DNA from: Chloroflexota bacterium
GTDB taxonomy: Bacteria > Chloroflexota > Limnocylindria > P2-11E
Direction: 5' to 3'
Length of the DNA: 64,000 nt
Assembly: GCA_005889405.1 (NCBI GenBank)
Contig: VBFY01000059.1
Span: 1 to 64,000, forward strand
Under the pieces are notes generated by a model, which worked only from the letters and a program-made list of their open reading frames with translations, made no database searches and was not told where the DNA came from. This document shows, one piece after another, positions 27,982 to 37,424 of the stretch (position 1 is its first letter; every line of letters begins with the position of its first letter). The translations under genes were made by a program, and so were the position numbers.

Positions 27982-29267
27982 GAGGCGTCGCCCTCAGGCA
28001 CGAACCACCCGACGCTGCGCGAGCGCTCGACGAAGAGGCCGGCGGCCGCTTCACGGATCTCTTCGCGCGTGACAGCGGCGAGCTTCGCGTACCAGTCGCC
28101 GATCGAAGTCGCGGCGCCGGTCGAGAGAAGCTGACCGCAGCGGTACGCACGCCAGGTGATGGTGTCGGTGTTGAAGGCGGTCGACGCGAGCAGCTGGCGC
28201 CGTACGCGCGCGAACTCGTCCTCCGCAACCAGGTCGGTCGAGAGCTTCGAGAGCTCGTCGACCAAGACGCGCTCGACGTCCGCGTGCTTGACCCCAGGGC
28301 GCAGGGTCGCATCGGTCAGGAACAGGAAGGGGTCCTTCATCAGCTGGAACGAGGCATCGACGTCCGCGGCGAGTCCGGTCTCGACGAGTGCGCGATGCAG
28401 GCGCGACGATCGGCCGGACGCTCCGTCGCTTCCGGTCGACGTCCCCGCCAGCGCGACCGCGAGCGCGGAGATCGCGGCTGCGCGCGAGTCGGTCGCGCGC
28501 GGCGCGCGGAACGCGAGCATCACGATCGGCAGGGTTCCGCCCGCGCGGTGAACTGTCACGCGCCGCTCGCCGTGCTGTTCCGGCTCGGGCGCTTTCGGCG
28601 GCTCGCCGAGATCGTGCGACGGCTCGAGCGTGCCGAACGAAGCCGCGGCCTGTTCGATGAGACGCTCGGGCTCGTCGTCGCCCGTGACGACGACGTAGGC
28701 GTTGTTCGGAGCGTAGAAGCGGCGGTAATGCGAGTACAGGCCGTCGCGCGTCATGAGCTTGATCTCGTCCTTGCTTCCGATGACGCCCTGGCCGTAGGTG
28801 TGACGGCTGAACGCGATGGCCTGCAGCTCCTCGCCAAGAAGGAACGACGGGTCGTTTTCGTAGCCCTCTCGCTCGCTCACGATCACGGTGCGCTCGGCCT
28901 CGGTCTCCTCGACCGAGATGAGCGCGTTGCGCATGCGGTCAGACTCGAGCTCGAGCGCGGTCTCGAAGCGCGCCTTCGGGACCGTTTCGAAGTAGCACGT
29001 GACGTCCTCGCTGGTGAAGGCGTTCCACTGCGCGCCATAGCGCGCGAGCAGCCGGTCGAGGTCGCCTTTGGGATGCTTCGGCGTTCCTTTGAAGAGCATG
29101 TGCTCGAGGAAGTGCGACATGCCCGTGGTACCGGGGACCTCGTTTCGGCCGCCGACGTGGTACCAGACCCACAGCGACACCACCGGCGCGTGCCGCGCTT
29201 CGAGCGCGTACAGCACCAGCCCGTTGTCGAGGCGACGCGTCGCCGGGGCGTCAGTGATGGTCGGGAT
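27978..29267 (-). CDS. M16-family peptidase, catalytic (start inferred at ATC 29267; ORF track start is GTG 29216)
   Basis: HFLEHMLFKGT zinc motif; conserved N-terminus RRLDNGLVLY lies upstream of first canonical start. Confidence 0.9.
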   Translation of the reverse strand: MPTITDAPATRRLDNGLVLYALEARHAPVVSLWVWYHVGGRNEVPGTTGMSHFLEHMLFKGTPKHPKGDLDRLLARYGAQWNAFTSEDVTCYFETVPKARFETALELESDRMRNALISVEETEAERTVIVSEREGYENDPSFLLGEELQAIAFSRHTYGQGVIGSKDEIKLMTRDGLYSHYRRFYAPNNAYVVVTGDDEPERLIEQAAASFGTLEPSHDLGEPPKAPEPEQHGERRVTVHRAGGTLPIVMLAFRAPRATDSRAAAISALAVALAGTSTGSDGASGRSSRLHRALVETGLAADVDASFQLMKDPFLFLTDATLRPGVKHADVERVLVDELSKLSTDLVAEDEFARVRRQLLASTAFNTDTITWRAYRCGQLLSTGAATSIGDWYAKLAAVTREEIREAAAGLFVERSRSVGWFVPEGDAS

Positions 29268-29314
29268 AGGTCGATTTTAGATGGCGCGGCGCGGGGCGTC
29301 GGCGGGGAGCCACG

Positions 29315-29767
29315 TCAGCCTTCGGCGAGCGCGCGCAGATGGGCGGCGCGTCGCTCCAGGAACCCGCGGAGATAGCGATCGAGGTAGATGCGCTCGACGA
29401 GCCATCCGATCGGGCCGAAGGGTGCGCGATAGCGGACGAGATCGCTCATCACGGTCGTGCCATCGCGACCGGTGAATTCGTGGCGGTGCCAGAAGCTGGC
29501 GAACGGGCCGGCGATCTGCTCGTCCTCGAAGCAGCGAGGCGCGTCGTACTGGATGATCTTCGACGTCAGCCTCTGGCGCACACCGAGGTGCCTCGCCTCC
29601 CACGTCACCACATCGCCCGGTCCGAGCAGGTCTGACGCGTGGCTCGACACGACGCGCTCCTCTGTGTCCGCCGTCGAGGCAAGGTGCGCCGACAGGCTCC
29701 GCGCCAGATCGAAGCAGCGTCCGGCCGGAGCGCGGATCGTCGTTTCGACGCGGATCGTGCCCGTTAC
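29315..29767 (-). CDS. SRPBCC-family protein (start codon unclear)
   Basis: IRVETTIRAPAGRCFDLARSL...; no ATG/GTG/TTG near the domain start. Confidence 0.65.
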   Translation of the reverse strand, partial: VTGTIRVETTIRAPAGRCFDLARSLSAHLASTADTEERVVSSHASDLLGPGDVVTWEARHLGVRQRLTSKIIQYDAPRCFEDEQIAGPFASFWHRHEFTGRDGTTVMSDLVRYRAPFGPIGWLVERIYLDRYLRGFLERRAAHLRALAEG

Positions 29768-31863
29768 TTCACGCCGAACTTCGCGCCGAGCACGGTGCGC
29801 ACCGTGGTGCCGGCGACCTGGGATGCGAAGTTGCCGGGCGACTCGTGGAACTCCTCGAACACCGCGGCGAAGGCGATCGACGGCTGCTCGAATGAGGCGA
29901 AACCGATGAACCAGCCGTCCGGATCGCCTGCCGGCGTTTCGGCCGTTCCGCTCTTCCCTGCGACGGCGACCGCGAATCCGCGGAACGGGAAGTACACCGT
30001 GCCGTCCGTGTCCGCGACCACGGCGCGCATCCCATCGCGGATCAGCGAGAGGTCGGTCGGGATGCTCGCGGCGCGGCCCAGCTCCGCCTTCTCGAATTTC
30101 TTCTGCACCGTGCCCGACCGGTCGCGGATCTCGATCACCAAGCGCGGCTTCCACACGATGCCGTCGCTCGCGAGCGCCGCGGCATAGTTCGCCATCTGCA
30201 GCGGCGTCGCCAGAAGGAAACCCTGCCCGATCGCGAGGTTGGTCGCATCACCCGGATTCCAGGTCTTGTCGGTGGCTCGAGTCGCCTTCCAGGCCGGGCT
30301 GGGCACGAGGCCCTCCGCCTCGAGCACGTAATCAATGTCCGTGGCCTTGCCGAGACCGAAGCTCTTCGCTGCGATCGGCAGCAGGTCGGGGCTCTTGTCG
30401 TTCAGGCGCTTCCCCAGCTCGTAGAAGAAGGTGTTGCACGAACGCGCGAGCGCGGTACGAAGATCGATGAGCCCGAGGTTTCCGGTCTCGTGATTGAGCT
30501 GCGCCCACTGCTCGCCGTATCCCGTCCAGCGCGCCGGGCAATCGATGCGGTCGCCCCACTTGTACACGCCTTCGCGCATCGCGGCGGCCGCGGTGATCGG
30601 CTTGAACGACGAGCCGGTCGGGTACTGGCCGAATGTCGCGCGGTTGAAGAGCGGCTTGCGCGCGTCGGTCGAGAAGCGGGCGATGTTGACCGCGTCGCCG
30701 TTCGCGAACGCGTTCAAGTCGAACGTCGGCCGGCTCGCGATCGCGAGGATCTCGCCAGACCACGGATCCTCCGCGACGAGCGCGCCCTTACGGTCGCCGA
30801 GCGCGTTCTCGGCCGCGAGCTGCAGCGCCGGGTCGAGTGACAGCACGACGTCCATTCCCGGGATCGCCGCGGTCTCGCCAAGCAGCTCGGCCCGGTCGCC
30901 GTTCGGTTCGATGATCGAGAGACGCCAGCCGTACGTGCCACCCATGACGTCGTCGAGCGTGTCCTCGAGACCGCTGTTCGCTTTACCGATGAGATCGCCG
31001 GCCTGCACGCCGCGCGCGGCGCGCTTCTGCGCTTCGGCGTCGCTGGCCTCGGCGAGGTACCCGAGCGTCTGCGACGCAAGCCCGGTCGGGTAGCTTCGGA
31101 CGCGCGTCGCCTGCGCCGCGACACCTTCGATGACGGAGAGCTTCGCCTTGATGCCGTCGAGCTGTGCGCCGCTGAGCGTTCGGATCGGAACGAACGTGTC
31201 CGCTCGTACCCAGGGCTGATGGAGCTTCGCCTTGATCTGGTCCGGCGTGAGGCCGACGATCGGCGCGAGGCTCAGCGCGAGCCCGTCCTCCGAGCGCACC
31301 TGGCCGGGAACGACGCCGATATTCGATCCGTCGATGAACGTCGCGAGCTCGGTCCCCTCGCGCGCGATGATGCGGCCCCGCGATGTGTCGAGCCGCGTCA
31401 TCCGCACGAGGCGACCGGGTGAGAGCGCGGGGAGGATCGCTTCAGGCGACCACGCGATGCGCCAGACGGCCTTGTCCTTCTCGTCGACCATGACCAGCGA
31501 GAGCGTCGTGCTGCGTCTCACGTCGCCCACGCGCATCGTGTGGAACGTGACGTCGAGCGAGACCGTCGCGCTCCGTGGATCCGGCGAGCCGTTCGGCAGC
31601 TTCTGGCGCGTCGACGGTCCGGTCGTCGCCACGAGGGAGCGGAGTGTCATCTCTTCGGCGATGCGTGGCAGCCGATCGAGGAATCCTTCGGTGCCAACGC
31701 GTTGGCGCGACTCGTCGGTGAGGAGATCCCACATCTCCTGGTAATTGCCCTTCGTCCACGCCTCCGCGTACTGCTTCGCGACCGGATCCGGCGACGGCGG
31801 TACCGCTTCGCACGCCGTGGCGACGGCGAGCGCGGCGTAGAGGAGCGGGATCAGGGAGCGCAA
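29764..31863 (-). CDS. Penicillin-binding transpeptidase with MecA-N-like/NTF2 N-terminal domain
   Basis: TGSSFKP (SxxK), RSCN (SxN), AGKSGTAE (KSGT); NTF2-like N-terminus, lipoprotein signal; TTG start. Confidence 0.9.
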   Translation of the reverse strand: MRSLIPLLYAALAVATACEAVPPSPDPVAKQYAEAWTKGNYQEMWDLLTDESRQRVGTEGFLDRLPRIAEEMTLRSLVATTGPSTRQKLPNGSPDPRSATVSLDVTFHTMRVGDVRRSTTLSLVMVDEKDKAVWRIAWSPEAILPALSPGRLVRMTRLDTSRGRIIAREGTELATFIDGSNIGVVPGQVRSEDGLALSLAPIVGLTPDQIKAKLHQPWVRADTFVPIRTLSGAQLDGIKAKLSVIEGVAAQATRVRSYPTGLASQTLGYLAEASDAEAQKRAARGVQAGDLIGKANSGLEDTLDDVMGGTYGWRLSIIEPNGDRAELLGETAAIPGMDVVLSLDPALQLAAENALGDRKGALVAEDPWSGEILAIASRPTFDLNAFANGDAVNIARFSTDARKPLFNRATFGQYPTGSSFKPITAAAAMREGVYKWGDRIDCPARWTGYGEQWAQLNHETGNLGLIDLRTALARSCNTFFYELGKRLNDKSPDLLPIAAKSFGLGKATDIDYVLEAEGLVPSPAWKATRATDKTWNPGDATNLAIGQGFLLATPLQMANYAAALASDGIVWKPRLVIEIRDRSGTVQKKFEKAELGRAASIPTDLSLIRDGMRAVVADTDGTVYFPFRGFAVAVAGKSGTAETPAGDPDGWFIGFASFEQPSIAFAAVFEEFHESPGNFASQVAGTTVRTVLGAKFGVK

Positions 31864-31866
31864 GGG

Positions 31867-33432
31867 TTAGTAGCCGGCCGCGTTGCCCTCGCGGCGAGGA
31901 TCCGCGCCACCGCTGAATACGCCGTTCTCGTCGATCGCGATCGCCTGCGCACCGCCGGTCACCTCGGCCCAGTCGCCGACGAGCGCGATCTCGTGACCCT
32001 TCGCCGCGAGTCGGGTGCGCGTCTGCTCGCTGAACCGGTTCTCGATCTTCAGCGCGCGACCCGACTCGTGATACCAGCGCGGCTCCTCGATCGCGCGCTG
32101 CACCTCCATGCCGTGATCGATGAGCGCGACGGCGAGCTGGAAGTTCGTTTGCACCTGCGCGTGGCGCCCGGGCGTGCCGAACACGAGGCGCGGCGTGACG
32201 CCTTCGAGAGCCATGACCGTGTTCAGCGTATGGATCGGCCGCTTGCCGGGCGCGAGCGCATTCGGCGACGCGGCATCGAGCGAGAAGCCGGTGAGACGGT
32301 CGTTGAGCATGATGCCCGTGTCGGGGACCATACACGCGGCGCCGAACTCGCTGAACACGCTCTCGATGAGCGAGACGGCGTTGCCGTCGCGATCGACGAT
32401 CGCCATGTAGGTCGTGTCGGTCGCGAGCGCAGCGAGAGCTCCGGCTTCGGTGCGTTCGCTCGCCTTCGCCGGTATCGCGCGGCGCCGCGCGCTCACGAAC
32501 GGACCATCGAAGAGCCGCTCGACGTCGAAGCGAACCTGCCGCGGATCGCCCGAGTACGCGTCGCGGTCCGCGAACGCCATCTTCTTGATCTCGACCATCT
32601 GATGCACGAGGTCGGCGCTGCCCCAGGCGTACTCCTTGGGGTCGAGCCCCTCGGCGATCGCGAGCTCCTCGAGCAGGACGTGACCCTGCGAGACGGGCGG
32701 CTGCCCGAAGACACGCAGGCCGCGATATGGAACGGCGATCGGTTCGGGGCGATCGGTCGAATGGGCGCCGAGGTCGTCGAGCGCGATGTGACCGCCGAGC
32801 GCTGCCACCGCGTCAGCGAAGCGGGCGCCGAGATCGCCGCCGTAGAACGCGGCGACGCCGTGCGCCACGACCTCGCGGAGGGTCTGCGCGAGATCGGTCT
32901 GCTGCAGGATCTCGCCGGAGCGCGGAAAGCGACCGCGCGGACCGAAGACGCGCGCGCATTCCTCGTCGAGGCGCGCGCCGCTGTCGACGAAGCCTTCGGC
33001 GAGACCATCGCTCACCGGGAACCCTTCCTCGGCGTACTGGATCGCCGGCGCGAGCGCACGTTCGAGGCCGAGCCGTCCGTGGTCGTCGATGAGGTCGGAG
33101 AATGCGGCGAGGGCTCCGGGCACGGTCGCGACGCGGGGCCCGCCGCTCGGGTAACCATCCGGGAACGAGTCGCGTTCGAGCGACCGCGGAGCCGCGCCTG
33201 AGCCGTTGTACGCCTGCACCTCGCGCGTGCGCGCGTCGTACACGAGCGCGAAGAGATCGCCGCCGATGCCGGTGCGATGCGGCTGCGTCACGGTACACAC
33301 CGCCGCGGCGGCGACCGCGGCATCGACCGCGCTCCCGCCCTCGCGCAGGACCGCGATGCCCGCGGCGGTGGCGAGATGGTTGTCGGTCGCCACGAGCCCG
33401 TTCACCGAGCGGATCGTCGGCCGCGTGGTCAC
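31867..33432 (-). CDS. ggt: Gamma-glutamyltransferase
   Basis: NGLVATDNHLATAAGIAVLREGGSAVDAAVA, DTTYMAIVDRDGNAVSLI. Confidence 0.92.
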   Translation of the reverse strand: MTTRPTIRSVNGLVATDNHLATAAGIAVLREGGSAVDAAVAAAAVCTVTQPHRTGIGGDLFALVYDARTREVQAYNGSGAAPRSLERDSFPDGYPSGGPRVATVPGALAAFSDLIDDHGRLGLERALAPAIQYAEEGFPVSDGLAEGFVDSGARLDEECARVFGPRGRFPRSGEILQQTDLAQTLREVVAHGVAAFYGGDLGARFADAVAALGGHIALDDLGAHSTDRPEPIAVPYRGLRVFGQPPVSQGHVLLEELAIAEGLDPKEYAWGSADLVHQMVEIKKMAFADRDAYSGDPRQVRFDVERLFDGPFVSARRRAIPAKASERTEAGALAALATDTTYMAIVDRDGNAVSLIESVFSEFGAACMVPDTGIMLNDRLTGFSLDAASPNALAPGKRPIHTLNTVMALEGVTPRLVFGTPGRHAQVQTNFQLAVALIDHGMEVQRAIEEPRWYHESGRALKIENRFSEQTRTRLAAKGHEIALVGDWAEVTGGAQAIAIDENGVFSGGADPRREGNAAGY

Positions 33433-33458
33433 AGGAAGATGCTATGCGCTCGCGCGGC

Positions 33459-33830
33459 TCAGACCAGCAGGCCGATGACCATTCGAGCAACGAGTGCGGC
33501 AGCGGATGCGATCAAGAGACCAAGACCGAGCGAGCGGTTCGGACGAGGCACGAGCGGCATCAGGGCGAGGGCGAGCGCCGCGAGCGGCCAGTGCGGGCTG
33601 CCATCGGTGAGGAGCGCGCCGAAGAGCACGTAACCGATGGCGGCCCACGCGACGACCGCCGCGCCTTCGAGCAAGACGACGGCCGCGCACACCGCAGCCG
33701 CGGCGACCGCGCCCCAGAGCACCAGTTCCGCCGCGCCGAGACCGACGGTCCCGTCGGTCTCGCTGAACGCGAACACACCCATGATCAGCGTGTCGATGCC
33801 GGCGACCAGTGCCTTCGCTCGTCGGGACAT
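33459..33830 (-). CDS. Small hypothetical membrane protein
   Basis: 123 aa hydrophobic; TAGCCT-N6-ATG. Confidence 0.6.
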   Translation of the reverse strand: MSRRAKALVAGIDTLIMGVFAFSETDGTVGLGAAELVLWGAVAAAAVCAAVVLLEGAAVVAWAAIGYVLFGALLTDGSPHWPLAALALALMPLVPRPNRSLGLGLLIASAAALVARMVIGLLV

Positions 33831-33867
33831 TGGCGCAGGCTAACCGAGGATCGCAGTTACGCCCGCA

Positions 33868-34350
33868 TCACGCTTTCGGAGTGAGTCGCACCACCGGGAT
33901 CTCGCGATCGGTCTGCTGCCCGTATTTGCCATAGCCGGGCGCGAGGGCGACGACCCGCTTCCACGCGCGTTCGCGCTCTGCCCCATGCAGCGACTCGGCG
34001 CTCACCGCGAACTTGTGGCCGTCGACCTCGATCGCGGCTCCGTCGGGCAGGCGCGCGAGATTCACGTACCAGGACGGATGCGCTGCGGCGCCGGCATTGG
34101 ACGCCACGACGAGCCGCGACCCGTTGCCGCGCTCTTCATCGGGAAACCAGCCGAGCGTCGTTTCGCGGCGGCGGCCGGTCTTCGCGCCGGTGGTCGTCAG
34201 GAGGAGCAGCGGTCGGCCCTGCACCCGCATTCGGCGACCGAGAAGCCGGAACATCGCGATCTGCATGAAGCTGAATATCGCTGCGATCCACGGCGCCACC
34301 TTGGGGAAACCAGTGCCGCGAGTACCGCGCGGGGTCAGTCGAACGGACAT
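33868..34350 (-). CDS. Deazaflavin-dependent nitroreductase-family protein (Ddn-like)
   Basis: LLLLTTTGAKTGRRRETTLGWFP...HPSWYVNLARLPDGAAIEVDG. Confidence 0.85.
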   Translation of the reverse strand: MSVRLTPRGTRGTGFPKVAPWIAAIFSFMQIAMFRLLGRRMRVQGRPLLLLTTTGAKTGRRRETTLGWFPDEERGNGSRLVVASNAGAAAHPSWYVNLARLPDGAAIEVDGHKFAVSAESLHGAERERAWKRVVALAPGYGKYGQQTDREIPVVRLTPKA

Positions 34351-34419
34351 GCGCACAGGTTACGCGCCAACAGTGCAATCGACGGAACGCGGTCGCGGCG
34401 TAGGGTGTACGAGACTCCG

Positions 34420-35514
34420 ATGAGCGACACCCAGATCGTCGAGCTCGACGAGCCCGAGCCTGCCGCGGCACCTCGGCCCTGGCGCGCGGGATCGCTGACG
34501 CTATTCGCCGTCCCGGTGCTGCTCGCCGCCGCCGCGACGCTGACCCTCACCGCACGAACCGAGACGCGACCCACCCTCGCCGAGAGTCCCGCGCCAACGA
34601 CCGCCCCGCGTCCCGCGGCGACGCTGCAGTTGATCGCGATCATCACCCTTCCACCCAGCACGCCATCGGTCGCGTTGACCGAATCGGGCAATCCCGAGGT
34701 CCTCGGGGACCGGCGCTGGTCATCGCCTGGGCCGGCCTACCCCGCGCGCGGCGACGTGGCCGAGGCGGTCCTGCGCGGTGACATCTACCTCATCGGAGGC
34801 ACCGGGACGACCGAGGACGGGCGCAACGTCTTCCGCTACGACACGATGACCGGCTCACGGCAGCGCGCCCCGGATCTCCCGATCTCTCTGGATCACGCGA
34901 TGGCCGCGACGCTCGGCGACCGGATCTACGTGTTCGGCGGATTCGTCTTCGCGCAAGCCTCGGCGCGAGTCTTCAGTCTCGGCGCGAACGACACGAGCTG
35001 GACCGAGGAGGCGCTGATGCCGCAGGGACGCGCGGCGGGCGGCGCAGTCGCCCTGGACGGACGCGTCTGGCTCGTCGGTGGCGTCGCTCTGAACGGCTCG
35101 TGGATCCCCGAGGTCTGGTCGTGGGACGGCGCCGGCCGCTGGTCGACCGGGCTTGCCCTGATGCCGACGCCACGCGACCACCTCGCCGTCGGCACGTACC
35201 GTGGAAGCATCTGCGCGGCTGGCGGCAACGGCGGTCCGCAGGCCTTCGAGTGCTACGAGCCGGCCCACAATGAATGGACGAAGCTCCGCGACCTGCGAAA
35301 GCCGGTGCTGGCCGGGCGTGCGTCCGAGGCCGGCGGATGGTTCTGGGTCGTCGAGCGCGACGTCCATGCGTTCAACGGCGACACCTGGAATTTCGCTTCA
35401 CGGCTGCAGTCGCCCCGCGCCGGCGGGGCGCTCGTCACGATCGCTGACGTGCTCTATTTCGTGGAGGGCGCGACCGGGCGCCCGGCGTCGATGGAAGTGC
35501 TCAAGGTGCGCTGA
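34420..35514 (+). CDS. Membrane-anchored kelch-repeat protein
   Basis: N-terminal TM segment then repeated GD.IYV.GG / G.vWLVGG blades. Confidence 0.75.
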   Translation: MSDTQIVELDEPEPAAAPRPWRAGSLTLFAVPVLLAAAATLTLTARTETRPTLAESPAPTTAPRPAATLQLIAIITLPPSTPSVALTESGNPEVLGDRRWSSPGPAYPARGDVAEAVLRGDIYLIGGTGTTEDGRNVFRYDTMTGSRQRAPDLPISLDHAMAATLGDRIYVFGGFVFAQASARVFSLGANDTSWTEEALMPQGRAAGGAVALDGRVWLVGGVALNGSWIPEVWSWDGAGRWSTGLALMPTPRDHLAVGTYRGSICAAGGNGGPQAFECYEPAHNEWTKLRDLRKPVLAGRASEAGGWFWVVERDVHAFNGDTWNFASRLQSPRAGGALVTIADVLYFVEGATGRPASMEVLKVR

Positions 35515-35517
35515 CTG

Positions 35518-36054
35518 TCAGCGCGCTGGCTCCTGTCCGAGGAAGATGCGCGTGTAGCCCCATGGCTCGCCGGGCCGCAGCGGCTCGGGCGTGGTGCCGT
35601 CGAGATGCATGAGCATCGCCTGCTCGTCGCACGCGAAGCGTTTCGGGCACACCGGACATTCGGCGGCGCTCTTCTCGGGGAGCCTACCGAGACTGATGAG
35701 CGTGAATCCGCAGCGCTCGAAGAACTCAGGCACCAGGGTGAGCGCGAAAACGCGCCGGAGACCGAGCTGCCTTGCGCGCGCGACACACGCGTCGACGAGC
35801 GCCTTCCCCACCCCGCGACCGGACGTCTCGGGCCGCACCGCGAGGGAGCGGATCTCCGCCAGATCGCGCGTCAGCGTGGCGAGGGCACAGCATCCGGCGA
35901 ACCCCTCATCGTCGGCGACCAGATAGTCGCCCAGGTTCTCGAGGAGGAACTCGCGCGTGCGCGACAGCATCAGGTCCTGCGCCGCATACGTGTCGATAAG
36001 CTCGCGCATCGCGTCGACGTCCTCGGCGCGAGCCGGCCGGATGCCGGGGCTCAC
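35518..36054 (-). CDS. argA: GNAT amino-acid N-acetyltransferase, short ArgA/NAGS-type
   Basis: IRPARAEDVDAMRELIDTYA..., C-terminal ECPVCPKRFACDEQAM; last gene of arg cluster. Confidence 0.8.
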   Translation of the reverse strand: MSPGIRPARAEDVDAMRELIDTYAAQDLMLSRTREFLLENLGDYLVADDEGFAGCCALATLTRDLAEIRSLAVRPETSGRGVGKALVDACVARARQLGLRRVFALTLVPEFFERCGFTLISLGRLPEKSAAECPVCPKRFACDEQAMLMHLDGTTPEPLRPGEPWGYTRIFLGQEPAR

Positions 36055-37424
36055 GCGCGAAGGGCCGACCGCGCTTCGTCGATCGCCGCCCGCACGCGCT
36101 CCGGAGCCGTTCCTCCGGGTGACGATCGCGACGCGAGGGAGCGGGAGATCTCCGTCTCGGCGACCGCGGTCTCGCCGAACCGCGGATCGGCCGCGCGAAG
36201 CTCCCCAAGCGTGATCCCGACGAGGTCCTTCTTCGCAGCGAGCCGCGCGCGTACGAGGCGACCCACGACCTCGTGCGCCTCCCGGAACGGCACGCCCTGG
36301 CGCGCGAGGTGATCGGCGAGATCGGTCGCCGTCAACATGCCGCTCTCGGTCGCGCGGCGCATCGCGTCGCGGTCGAAGCGCAGACCGCCTACGACGAGCG
36401 CGAGCGTCTCGAGCGCCGGGATGATCGTGGCCGCGTCGTAAAGAGGAACGCGCTGCTCCTGTAGATCGCCGTCGTACGCGAGTGGCAGACCCTTAAGCGT
36501 CGTGAGGACCGCGATGAGGTCGCCGATGATCCGGCCCGTGCGGCCGCGCACGAGCTCGGCGACATCGGGGTTCTTCTTCTGCGGCATGATGCTCGACCCG
36601 GTCGCGTGCTCGTCGGAGAACTCCGCGAACGCGAACTCGGCGCTGGTCCACAGGACCAGCTCCTCGGCGAATCGTGACGCGTGGACCGCCGCGAGCGCGC
36701 AGACGTACACGAAGTCGGCGATGAAGTCGCGGTCCGCGACGGCGTCGATGCTGTTACGGAACGTGCGCGGCAGACCGAGGTCGTTCGCGACCACCCAGGG
36801 ATCGATCGGATAAGGCACACCCGCGAGCGCGCCCGCGCCAAGCGGCGACACCGCCGCGCGCTCGCGCGCCTCGGCCGCGCGCATGCGGTCGCGCCGCATC
36901 GCTTCCACATGTGCGAGCAGATGGTGCGCGAGCGAGACCGGCTGCGCGCGCTGGAGGTGGGTGTATCCCGGCATCACGGTGTCGACCTCGCCTGACGCCC
37001 GCTCGACGAGCGAACGCGCGAGCGTGAGCAGGGCGGAGTCGAGACGATCGAGGAGCTCGACGGTGAGCAGCCGAAGATCCAGCGCGATCTGGTCGTTGCG
37101 GCTCCGGCCGGTGTGCAGCTTTCCGCCGACCGCCCCGGCGCGCGCGATCAGCACGCGCTCGACCGCGGAGTGCACGTCTTCAGCGTCGGCGGGCCACGCG
37201 AAGGTCCCCGCGGCGATCTCGGCGGCGATGCGTTCGAGCTCCTTCACCAGGGTGACCGCTTCGTCTTTCGCGATGACGCGCTGACGGCCGAGCATGTGAG
37301 CGTGCGCGATGCTCCCGCGAACGTCGTGCGCCGCGAGGCGCTTGTCGAGCTCGAGCGACGCGGTGAAGTCGCGCACCCGCGGGTCGAGGGCGCCCTCGAA
37401 GCGTCCCTGCCAGAGATCCTTCAC
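36051..37424 (-). CDS. argH: Argininosuccinate lyase
   Basis: DLWQGRFEGALDPRVRDFTASLELDKRLA..., GSSIMPQKKNPD signature; GTG start. Confidence 0.96.
   Translation of the reverse strand: MKDLWQGRFEGALDPRVRDFTASLELDKRLAAHDVRGSIAHAHMLGRQRVIAKDEAVTLVKELERIAAEIAAGTFAWPADAEDVHSAVERVLIARAGAVGGKLHTGRSRNDQIALDLRLLTVELLDRLDSALLTLARSLVERASGEVDTVMPGYTHLQRAQPVSLAHHLLAHVEAMRRDRMRAAEARERAAVSPLGAGALAGVPYPIDPWVVANDLGLPRTFRNSIDAVADRDFIADFVYVCALAAVHASRFAEELVLWTSAEFAFAEFSDEHATGSSIMPQKKNPDVAELVRGRTGRIIGDLIAVLTTLKGLPLAYDGDLQEQRVPLYDAATIIPALETLALVVGGLRFDRDAMRRATESGMLTATDLADHLARQGVPFREAHEVVGRLVRARLAAKKDLVGITLGELRAADPRFGETAVAETEISRSLASRSSPGGTAPERVRAAIDEARSALRA

Noticed and set aside
29768-30154. N-terminal extension of ORF 29315-30154
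   Set aside because: Antisense-like Arg-rich reading overlapping the PBP catalytic region; not plausible as protein.
31540-33201. Plus-strand ORF of 553 aa antisense to ggt
   Set aside because: GC-rich shadow ORF with Arg/Asp/Glu/Ala/Val-skewed composition and no domain; the opposite strand encodes clear GGT.
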